Assembly: GCA_034506395.1 (NCBI GenBank)
Contig: JAPDPQ010000028.1
Span: 1 to 64,000, forward strand
Length of the DNA stretch: 64,000 nt
DNA from: a candidate division KSB1 bacterium
Lineage (GTDB): Bacteria; Zhuqueibacterota; Zhuqueibacteria; Thermofontimicrobiales; Thermofontimicrobiaceae
Direction of reading: 5' to 3'
This document shows, piece by piece, positions 9,025 to 21,000 of the stretch (position 1 is its first letter; each line of letters opens with the position of its first letter). Under the pieces are notes generated by a model. It was not told the origin of the DNA. It saw nothing but the letters and a program-made list of their open reading frames with translations, and ran no database searches. Position numbers and translations under genes: made by a program.

Positions 9025-12000
9025 TTATTTGATCACCGCAGCCTTAGTCATAGCCGTCTCGCCGGTGCCGGTCTTGATGTAAATAATATATACGCCATTC
9101 AGTACCCGATATCCCTTATCGTTGGTAGCATCCCAGACCACATCGCCATCGTGCGGGCCTTTTCTTCCCTGGGGATCACTGGCGCGGTAACTCCGAGACC
9201 AAACCAGTTCTCCAACCAGCGTATAAATTTTGATGTCCACGTCAGTGTCCTGGGTCAAATAATAAGTAATGGTCGTGGTGGGACGGCTTGGACTGCCAAA
9301 TGGGTTCGGATAATTGGCAAAATATTCTTTTAAATTATCCGCTTTGATCAAGCAAAAATCAGAAGCCAATTTCAAATTGGCGCCTGATTGGTCTAATAGG
9401 TTCTTCAATTGTGGCCGATTGAATGTCAATGCCTCTTGAACGAAGATGTTGCTATCGCCATTGATTGAAAAACATACGCTATTGATCGTCGGTTCGGCAG
9501 CGATATCGATGATCACATCGATAGAATCAGCGCGGCCCGGATGCACTGTATCTGGCTGGGAAAGCACCAATGGGATGACAGCGCCAGTATTGAAACTAGT
9601 CACTTGACCGTAGATACGATCGTGATCATGGTAATCTGTGACAGCGACTCTAGAAATTACCTGAGCTGGATTTTCGATGGGATTTCCCAAACGATCTTTG
9701 ATGACGAGATTGAAGCCGTTCAGGATCACATTATTAGAGAATTCATCTTCCTGCTGATTGAAGATGCGAATTCCCATCATGGGAACCTGCGTTTGACCTT
9801 TGACCACAGTGTTCGGCGTGCGATTGATGTCGATGGTTGAAATGATCACTGTTTTCCGAATGGTCTCAATTGCAAAGAAACTGCGCCGCTTTTCTTGCCA
9901 GAAATGAGCTTCCGCTCCTGAATTTTCGTCCTTTGGACCCAGGGTAGCAGGAACGCGGACCTCAATGGTCGCCGCAGGCATCGGCTGAGCTGGCGCTTCA
10001 ATGAGCCATTCCACTTCCTGATGCCCAGTGGTCGCCCGTCGTAATGGGTCCTGGGTGGTATAATTTGCCGGGAGCACCAGTTCGAGATAATATGGATCGT
10101 TGGTAAAGCTGGCATCGCCATAATTTTCCAGATGGGCGCGAACAGTGAACTTCTGGCCAACTGATACTTTTCCATCAGTAGCTCCCATGGGCGAGACAAT
10201 GGCCGCAATCACCTCTGCCTCAGCTCGACGAATCACCGCGAACGAAAGACCGACAGTATCGCTTTGGATCAGAACCGTTTCGTCCTGCTGGTCATAACCC
10301 CAGGCATAAACCTGGACATCAGCTCGGGACCTGGCATCTACCGGCGCATTCAAACGCCATTGCACCGATTCGCCGGAACGGAACGATTGAGTCGGTTTGA
10401 TATCAGCGTCAAACGAGAAGTCGCCCGGCAACAATCGCGCCCGCAAGCTATCTACCCCAATAGCAGTCACATTGGCTTCTACCCGAATGATCTGCTGGGT
10501 TGAGATGACGCCATCCACAGCACCAGCGGGTCCCAGCAATTTCAACGCGATGCCGATGCTGCCGCCGCTCACAGTCGCTACGTCCAGCCGAGTAAATGTA
10601 CTATCGTCATCGAATGCTGGCAGATTGGTGTTTTCATCGTTCGGCTTTTTGAGATATTTGATAATTATGGGCGAAGTGGAAGTCGGAACATCCGGGGCAA
10701 TTAAGTTCCATGTCAGCGCGCTATCGACGACAAAACTTTTCACCAGCGTATCCGTTGTATCGGCAAGCCGACAGCCAGTCGACCCCAGATTGAGCTCCAA
10801 TTCCCCGGCGCCAGCAACGCCGGCCACGCCATAATTTTTGATTTCAACTTTGATCCCAAACGGTCGACCGACACGTAGTTTGCCGTTTTTGGCCGCCTCG
10901 GGATAGGCAATGCCTCGCACAAATTTCAGCTTGGCGCGGGCCACGGTTTTCACCCAGAGCGAATCCAAATATACCTTCGGCGTACCGCGCTCCTTCGCGG
11001 TGATCCGAATCTGAAACAATCGAAAATCTCCATCTGGAACCGGCGGGGCATCGATGCTCCAGTAAACTGGGACGCCTTTCTGCACCGATTGGGTCGGATT
11101 TATTGTGGAATGGAAATTATAAGTTGGCTCAGCATCAGGCAAAATGAGCGTCGCAGTCACATCTTTCAAATTGTCTGAAAATTGAATATCAGATTTTACC
11201 TTGAATGTCTGATAAGTGGAAACAATCCGATCCGTCGCACCAGAGGGTTCTGCGATTACCGTCTTATAGAGGATATTGGTCGCCAATGTGCGAACCACTA
11301 TGGTATCGGTGCGCTGCGCCACCAGTGCGCGCTGGTCGATGTTCTTGTCTTTCGGCGCAACATCGATCGCGAGGATGATCGTATCCGGCCCCGAAGCATA
11401 TTCTGGCGTAACAATGGTCCATTCGAGCTCTTGATTCGGCTTAAATAACTTGATGTGGCTATTAGGAATGCTGTCGGAACCGACAATAATCCGATAGTCT
11501 TTGGGCACAGAGAGTCGTAGCACACCGCTATCATCGACGTCGGCTGGCATGACTCCCAAATTTCTCACTAGCGCCTTTACTTGGAAGCTCTGATTGGTAG
11601 TGAATACGCTGTCTATCGCCCAGGCCGTCAGCGCAAGTTTGGCAGAATCATATACCGCAATCCGTGCTTTATTGTTGGCAGTGTTATCGATATCTGCCGG
11701 AAGGCCGGTATCAAACTCAATCGCCGACTCGATCGCCGAAGTGAACACCTCATTAAGGTCGGTCTGATTGGGATTGGCGATGACATCAAAATCAGCGAAA
11801 CGGGTTTCATTGTATTCGATTGATGGGATCGAAAGCTGTGGCTGAGTGATGATCGAGCCTCCAGTATTGGTAAGCTTGACCCTCACATCCTTCACCTTCT
11901 TGCGTCCCAGATTTTGGAGTGTCAGTCTCACTGCAAAGTTTTGTCCCCGATTTACCAATCCCTTTGCGCCATCATAATTATTGCAGAGCACCTCGGTGCG

Positions 12001-15000
12001 CAATAATTGCACTGCAGCAGATGAACGGATGAAAAAGTCCCGACGAGCAGGTGAAATGAGCAGTTTCTGATTATTGCGATCGTTAGCTGACAAGACCGCT
12101 TCGATGCTTGCTGGCCCGGCATTGGTGGGAGAAATCGTTACCGTATAAACCAAAGTGTCGGTCCGGCCGCCTGATAAAATGAGCCCTCCTCCCTGCAATT
12201 CCATCGGGGGAGCGATAATATAGTCATGATGATCGATGTTATTCACTTTGATCACAATATTCTCTGGAGCTGGAGCTTGGATCGCTGCGGCCGCCATGCC
12301 TGTGTTGCGAACAACCAATGCTATTTTCCACGGTTCGATCTGCGAAGCTCGGATCGTATCCGGTGAGATCACATTGGTGATCTGAAATGTAGCAGGGTTC
12401 TGGATCACAACGCTCTCGGTCGAATCGGATGCCGATTCATAGATCACGGCTGCAGGCTCTTTAGTGTTCTGCGCTTCTGCTGAAGTTATTTTCACTTGAA
12501 AGACCTCGGTTGCGGCGGCAGATGAATCAGCTTTGATGCTAAAAGCTTGCTCCTTCCGTCCGCCATTGCCAGTAATATCTGTGAACACTTTGCTCATTCC
12601 TCCAGGGATTGAACCCCGATTGGAAGTCATGGTCACAGTCGCTTGCTTGATTTCGTCTTGGCCATTGTTCTCAAGTGTCACAAGCAATGAGAAGACCTGA
12701 CCGCGATTGACAAATGGCGCATTTTGTGCCTGATTAATAACAGAGACGATCTTGAGCCGCGCAGGTTGTTCAATCACGATTGGCGTAGTCCGCTGAAAAG
12801 TCGCCACAGTGGTATCACCACTCGTGGTCTGAACCCCAGTGACTCGAGCTGAAATGAAACAGTTGCCCGTCGTCATGGTGGTCCCATCGATAATATAGGT
12901 CAATGTATCGATCGTACCTCCCGGCAGGGTTAGCCGACCGCTATTGAGCGCTGTCGGATATTTGATTACGAAATCATTTGCCAGGCTGAACGTTAAAAAT
13001 GTTTTCGTCGGCTGCAATACCATTGCGATATCCGACCCGCCTTCGTTATTCAATATCACTTTCACCGTCCAATCCTGTCCCTGATTTCGGGTCACGCTAT
13101 TCTGAGACGGAATCAGGTTGGTGATCCGCAAGGCCGCAGGCTCCTGAACGATGATGCCGGCATACGTTTCATCGATGCTGATCGGATTACCCGAAGCTTG
13201 ATCTCTCAAGAACGGTTTGCCAGTAATAACCACTTGCCCAACGCTTGAGCCGGTCTTCGTGACGATAAACTTCAGCGTATCGATTCCACCAGCCGCAAGC
13301 AAATTTGTGCCGGATTTTTGAAATTTAGTGGGCTTCACCACTGAGTATTGGGAGCTGATATTGTTGCCTACCAGGAAAAACGCCACGGAAGCGCTATCCA
13401 ATTTGACCACGGTCCCGCCCTTGTTTTCGATGACCATAATCAACTGCCATGGCATGGTCTGATTTTTGGTTACCACCGATTGGGACGGTGAAAATTGCTT
13501 GATGCCCACTAATGGTGCTGGTTTGACTTGCCATTTATGCGTGGTATCAGCAACATTGACCACTACAGTAGTCCCAGAGTTTGCGTCACTTCCAGTTAAT
13601 CGTCCATTAATTACCACCTCTCCCAATGATGCTCCTGTGCTTACGCTCACCAGATAATTAAAAATCTGGGGAACAGCGGTTCCAGGCACAACGGTTGGGT
13701 TATTGGGTGCAGGGACAATCTGGTACTCACTGGTTACATCCTTCCCAAAGTTATTCGACCAGAAACTTAGGGCAGTAGAGCTAATATTGGCACTCGCTTG
13801 CCCTTGATTCAACACCCTCATTGAGACAGCGACATTGGCCCGACCTTGTGCTACTTCACTCAATAACGAATTGATACGGGTAATTCTGAGCAGCGGTGGC
13901 GTCTGCACCTCCCATTTATGCTTGGTCACGGCAAACGTATCGGTCACAGTCACACTGCTGATCTCGCCCGAAATCCAGGCGTCAATGGTCACTGTATCGG
14001 TCTTTGCCGTACCACTCACTGAGACATTAAATGTAAGGGTTCGATTGGCCCCTCCTGGGATGCTGGTGATCCCATCGGTGCGCACCACACTGGGAAAATC
14101 TGCATTGCGATTCTCAAATAAAGGCGCTGGACCTTTGAAAATCAGTCCAGCGGACAGATTGGTGATCGTGCTGGTCCCAAGGTTTTGAACGACAACATCC
14201 ACGGGCACATTGGCCTGGCCCCGTGAGACTGCCGTCTTGCTGCTTGAGATTGAAACAATATTGAGATTGCTCATTGTCACCACGACATTGCCCACTGCGC
14301 TGCCATTAACACTGCTCACACTGACATATGCTGTCCCTCCAACAGTGGCGGATCGCAACGTGAATTGAATCTTGCCCGAATCATCGGCAGCCACCTGCAC
14401 TCCTTGAATGAGCGGGTTGACATCCGTCGTGGTGATGGTCCCCAGCGTTGTGGTCACTGTAAATTGGGTATTTTTAGCAATGGTATTTCCATCAGCATCC
14501 TTGATCTTTTCAGAGCTGATGATTGATGTGCTCGAGCCATTCGCTGGAATAACTGATGGATTAGCGGAAAGCAATATCACGCCCACCGGTGCACCGGGAA
14601 CAATGGTGATTATGCCCGTAGAATCATCGATCGCCGTGGGATGATCTGCGATGATCCGTCCCGAGGCAGGTGCCTTGGTTGGCTGGAAATTAACCGATTT
14701 ACCGGTATCATTCACACTTGGCGTCAAAATCCCAATCGACCGCCACTGGACGCTCACATCGCCAATGAAATTCTTCCCTGCATCGTAGCCAGCGCAATAG
14801 AGCACCAAATTCTGATCGGCTGTGATCGTCGTATTGCCCAATTCGATTCCTGCTCCATCGGGTGCAGTCCTGACTTTTACATAAGCAATGCTGCCAACAG
14901 TGATCGTTCCAGTGGAATCGGACTGAAGGCCAGTGGAATCAGCGTGAATTTTGCCCGAGGTTCCAGGTGTCTTGGGATCGAATACCGTAAACCGACCTAA

Positions 15001-18000
15001 CGTCGGTGAAGGCTGGTCGAGCGTCCCGCTCGCCCTCCAATTCGAGATGATGTCGCGGACATAATTATTGTAGGCATCGTACCCAGCCGCATACAGGGTA
15101 ATCTTATCATCCAATGACATATTCAATGCCCCAACTTCGACACCGCTGCCACCAGCCGCGTCACGAATTTTTAATAAGACTGGATTATTGGGGATGACAT
15201 TGAAGAAATTCGATTGACCGAGTTTTCCCGAGCCACTGGCCACAATATATACATCGTTCTGCTTCTTCGTAATCCGAACATTGCCAGTCCACTCGCCACT
15301 TGTGAAATTCGTCGTGCTCGTCGGAGTGATCGTCCCAGTATTATCGGTCAAAATAACCGAAGAATTATAGCTGGTCACCACGTTGTTATAAATATCCTTG
15401 GCCTTAATGGTGATCGGAAACGAAACGCCTGCTGTTTTGGGGCTTGGGATATTGGCGAATTCAAAATGGTCAAGCACATTATGAACAACGGAAAAAGCAT
15501 TGGATTGGCCTGCTTTCCCACTGCTTGTAGCGGTGATTTGATTGTTGCTCCAGCTCTTAGTAATCGTGACATTGCCCTGCCAGACACCATTCACAAAATT
15601 TCCAGTCGTCGTTGGACTGATTGTCCCGCTCAAATCCGATAGCGCAGCAGTCCCAGTGAATCCAGTAACCGTATTATTATCTTTGTCCTTTGCCGTGATC
15701 GTAATTTGGAATGGCACACCAGCGGTTTTTGGGCTGGTAATATTATCGAAGACAAAATGATCAACCGAACTAGCAATGACATTGAATAGATTGGATTGAC
15801 CGGTTTGAGAACCGCCGGTGTTGGTTACCGTGATTCGATTGTTCTGTCGAACCTGCGTGATCGTCACATTCCCAGTCCATTTTCCAGCACTGAAATTCCC
15901 ACTAATTGTCGGAGTGATGGTATTGGTTAAATCTGAGATGTTTACCGTGCCAGTAAATTGCGTAGCGATATTATTATAGGCATCCAATGCGGTTACAGTG
16001 ATGGCAAATGGTTCGCCAGCCGCTTGGGTGCTGATATTACCGATCTGAAAACTCGCCAAAGCACCGGGGTTCACGTTAAAGATATTCGATTGCCCACTCT
16101 TACCGCTCTGGGATGCAGTGATCGTCACATCCGTTTGGCTTTTCGTGATGGTCACGTTCCCAGTCCAACTACCGTTGGAGAAATTCGAAGTTACCGCGGG
16201 CGAAATTGTTCCAGTAGGATCCGATAAATTGGCGGTTTGGAGGAAAGAGGTCACTTGATTGCCGTACGGGTCCTCAGCATAGATGGTGATGGAAAAGGGA
16301 TTACCCGCTACCTGGGGGCTTGGGATAGCCTGAAAGCGGAAATGATCTAACCCTGCCGGGGAAATATTAAAAGCATTTGACGTACCAGCCTTCCCACTGC
16401 TCGTCGCTGTGATTGTATTTCCAGTCCGACTTTTGGTGATCGTCACGTTGCCCGACCATTGCCCACCAGTGAAATTGGTGGTCGTTGTCGGGCTGATGGT
16501 GTTGGTCAAGTCTGAAAGTGTGGCAGTGCCAGTAAAGCTGGTCACTAAATTATTGTTCTTATCTTCAGCACGAATGGTAATCGCGAACGGCTGACCAGCC
16601 ACTTGATTGTTGATGGTACTGATAACAAAATGATCGATTGAACTAGAAATGACATCGAAACCATTGGAATTCCCGGTCTCGCTGCCCCCCTGTCGAACCA
16701 CAGTAATCACATCGTTGCTATTGGCCTGGGAGATAACCACATTGCCAGTCCAACGGCCGTTGCTGAAATTACCGCTCTCCGTTGGACTGATGGTATTGGT
16801 CTTATCCGAAATGTTGACTTTACCAGTAAATTGGGTTGCTGTATTGCCGTAATTATCCTGCGCCGTCACCGCAATCGCAAATGGGACCCCGGCCGCTTGT
16901 GTAGATATGGTCCCAATCACAAAATGATGGAGGTTGGCAGGATTGATATTAAATTTATTGGACTGCCCAGATTTTCCTGAGCCAGACACATTAATAATGT
17001 TATCTGTATAGGTCTTGGTGATCGTTACCTGACCAGTCCACTCTCCACTGGAGAAATTGGTGGTCACTGTTGGGGTAATGGAGTTGGTGCTTTCACTGAG
17101 ATTCACTGTGTTGATGAAAGAAGTAACTTTATTCTCATACACATCTTCAGCGGTAATGGTGATAGAGAACGGTTGCCCGGCCACCTGCGGGCTCCCAATG
17201 GTCGAAACCCGAAAATGATCCAGACTTGCTGGATTGACATTGAACGAATTGGATATCCCAGCCTTTCCGCTGCTCGTAACGGTGATGGTGTTATTTGTCC
17301 GGCTTTTAGTGATAGTGACGCTTCCCGACCATTGTCCTCCTGAGAAACTACCAGTTGTGGTTGGATTGATGGTATTCGTCAAGTCGCTCAGCGAGGCGAC
17401 CCCAGTGAAATTGGTCACCAGATTATTATTGCTGTCTTCGGCGCGAATGCTGATGCTGAACGGCTGCCCCGCCACTTGATTACTGATGCTTGAGATCACA
17501 AAATGATCGACTGAACTGGAGATGACGTCGAAGCTGTTCGAACTTCCGGTCTCACTCCCCCCTTGTCGCACCACGGTGATAACATTATTAGCATACGCCT
17601 GAGCGATGACCACGTTACCAGTCCATTGCCCATTAATAAAATTGCCGCTGGCCGTTGGGCTAATCGTATTGGTTTTATCGGAAATATTGACCTTACCGGT
17701 GAATTGAGTCGCGGTGTTCCCGTAATTGTCCTGAGCGGTCACGCTAATCGCGAACGGTGAACCAGCCGATTGGGTCGTGATGGTTCCCAGTACAAAATGG
17801 TGTAGGCTGGCAGCAATGACATTGAACCCATTGGATTGCCCCGTCTTGCCCGCTCCTGTCACTTGAATTACATTATCGGTAATGCTCTTGGTAATCGTCA
17901 CATTGCCAGTCCATTCACCACTTGAGAACGCGCTCGAAACTGATGGAGTGATACTCCCGCTATTGTCACTCAGATTCACCGTTCCGGTAAAACTGGTGGC

Positions 18001-21000
18001 TTTATTATTATATGCGTCCTCAGCAGTAATTGTAATCGAAAAAGCTGTGCCAGCGACCTGGGGGCTAGTGATCGATGAAAGGCGAAAATGATCCAATGCG
18101 GCAGGATCCACATTAAAGGCGTTCGATGTGCCAGTTTTTCCAGCGCTGCTGGCGGTGATGGTATTCCCTGCTCGGCTCTTCGTAATCGTCACGCTGCCAC
18201 TCCATTGGCCCCCAGTGAAGGACCCCGTTGTCTTCGGGGTGATAGAACTTGTTAAATCGCTGATCGAGGCAGTTCCATTGAAGCTGGTCACCAAATTATT
18301 GGCCGCATCTTCGGCGCGAATGGTAATGCTAAATGGCTGGCCAGCTATCTGATTGCCGATAGTTGAAATCACAAAATGATCCACCGCACTGGCAGTCACA
18401 TCAAAATTGTTCGATGTCCCGGTCTCAGTGCCTCCTTGCCGTGTCACAGTAATGGCGTTATTGGTATAGGCTTGGGTAATTGTCACGTTGCCAGACCATT
18501 GGCCATTAGCGAAATTATCGCTTAGCGTCGGACTGATCGTATTGGTTTTATCCGAAATGGTCACCTTGGCAGCAAACTGAGTGGCTATATTATTGTACTG
18601 ATCCCGAGCGATCACTGTGATATTGAATGGGATATTTGATTGCTGGCTACTGATATTATTGAGGCTGAAATGATGCAATGCGGCAGCCTGGACGTTAAAT
18701 TTGTTTGAAGTGCCATTTGCGCCTCCCTGCGTCGCAGTGATCTCTACATCATTCTGGGCTTTTGTGATTGTCACGTTGCCAGTCCATTCACCATTACTGA
18801 ATGGTCCGCTAGCGGTCGGAGACAAACTGCCAGTATTGTCGGAGAGCGTTGCAGTTCCAGAAAATGAAGTGACGATGTTCTCATAATTATCACGGGCCGA
18901 GATCGTGATCGAGAACGGCTGACCGGCGGTTTTGGGACTCGTTATCGTGGCGAAACTAAAATGCGTCAATGAATTCGACTGAATGTTAAATAAATTGGAG
19001 CTGCCCGATTTTCCCGCACCCGTGGCTGTGATTTTGTTATTTGTATAACTTCGGGTAATGGTCACATCACCAGTCCAAACCCCATTGACGAAATTGGTCG
19101 TCACAATCGGGCTTATCGTCCCAGAGAGATCGCTTAGATTAACCGTACCATTATAGCTCGTTACAGTCGCATTATTTGCATCCTTCGCCGTGATGGTCAC
19201 GGCAAATGAGACTCCAGCGGTCTTCGGGCTTGCGATATTTGAGATCTCGAAATGATCGATATTGCCGGCGATGACATCGAAGCTGTTGGATGTCCCGGTT
19301 TGAGAGCCACCAGAATTTGTGACTGTAATTTGATCCCCATTCCTCACCTGAGTAATGGTGACATCGCCGCTCCACTGTCCCAGATCAAACGCCCCGCTGG
19401 CATTCGGTGTGATAGTCCCGGTGAGGTCTTGGATCGAAACGGTACCATTGAAGTTGGTAACTCGGTTTTCGAAGGTATCTTTTGCTGTGACGGTAATTGC
19501 AAATGGGACTCCGGCAGCTTTGGTCCCGATCGTCGCGATCGAAAAATGGTCTAGGCTGGCGGGCTCGATGTTAAATGGGTTAGATTGACCAGTGATAGAA
19601 CCCCGGGTTGCAGTGATCGTCACATCGCTCTGGCTTTTCGTAATCCGAACGGCGCCAGACCATTGACCTTGTGCAAAATTTGAAGTTGAGGTCGGATAAA
19701 TGGACCCAGTCGCATCATTCAATGTGACCGCGTTCGAAAAAGAGGTCACTCGGTTACCATAAATGTCCTCAGCGGTAATTGTGATTTGAAAAGATTGACC
19801 GGCAAAATGGGGACTGGAGATAAATGCAAACTGGAAATGATCGAGATCATGCGCATTGACATTGAAATCGTTAGAAGTCCCACTCTTGCTCCCATAAGTG
19901 ACGGAAATTCGATTGGCCAACCAGCTCTTGGTGATCATGACGTTTCCAATCCACTCTCCCTGGTTAAAAGGTCCAGTGGTATTGGGACTAATCGTATTGG
20001 TTAAATCGCTAAGGGTTGCGGTCATACCAGTGAAATTGCTTACAGTATTTCCATGAGCATCCTTGGCCACGATCCTGACCTGGAACATAACGCCAGCCGT
20101 TTGAGGACTTCCAATGGGGTAGAACTCAAAACGGTCAAGGGTATTAAAACCGACATCAAAACCATTAGATGAGCCCGATTGTGTTCCATTGGCTGTCCGC
20201 TGCACTCGGATTATGTTATTTGTTTTAGCCTTAGTTATAGTGACATTTCCAGCCCAATAACCATCGACAAAGTTGCCGCTCACAGTAGGAGTCAGCGTTC
20301 CCGTGTCATCACTGATGTTCACCGTTTCATCAAATTGATCCACTTGGTTATTATACTGATCTCGGGCTGTAACTTCGATCAAAAAAGGCACGCCAGCGGT
20401 TTGGGAAGCAATCGATGCGAGTTCGAAATGATCCACGCTATTAGCTTGCACATTAAATGATTGCGATTGGCTAGAGACGCTGTTCGCTGAAACTGTGATC
20501 CTAACATCCCTCTGTTTTTTCGTGATGGTGACAGTCCCCGCCCACTGTCCACCGCTAAAAGCGCTGGTCATGGTTGGTGCGATGCTGCCAGTATTGTCCG
20601 AAAGTGTCGCCGAATTGGTAAAGGTGGTTACAATATTATTATAAGCATCTTCTGCGGTAATGGTGATTGGAAATCCGATCCCTGCGGTCTGTGGGCTGGA
20701 AATGGGCTGAAAAGCAAAATGATGCAAACTGCCTGGACTCACCACAAATGTGTTTGAATTTCCGGTCTTGTTTTGGCTGGTTGCAGTAATTTTATTGTCC
20801 GCATGGGTCCGAGTAATGAGGACTGTTCCGTTCCAGACTCCTGAGATAAAATTGGTGGTCGTATCTGGAACGACCGATCCGGTGAGGTCTGATAATGCGA
20901 CTACCCCGTTAAAAGAAGTGACCGTGTTATTATAAAAGTCTTTAGCAGTGATCTTGATAGAAAAGTTGCTCCCAGCAACCTGATTAGGAATTGGGTCAAA

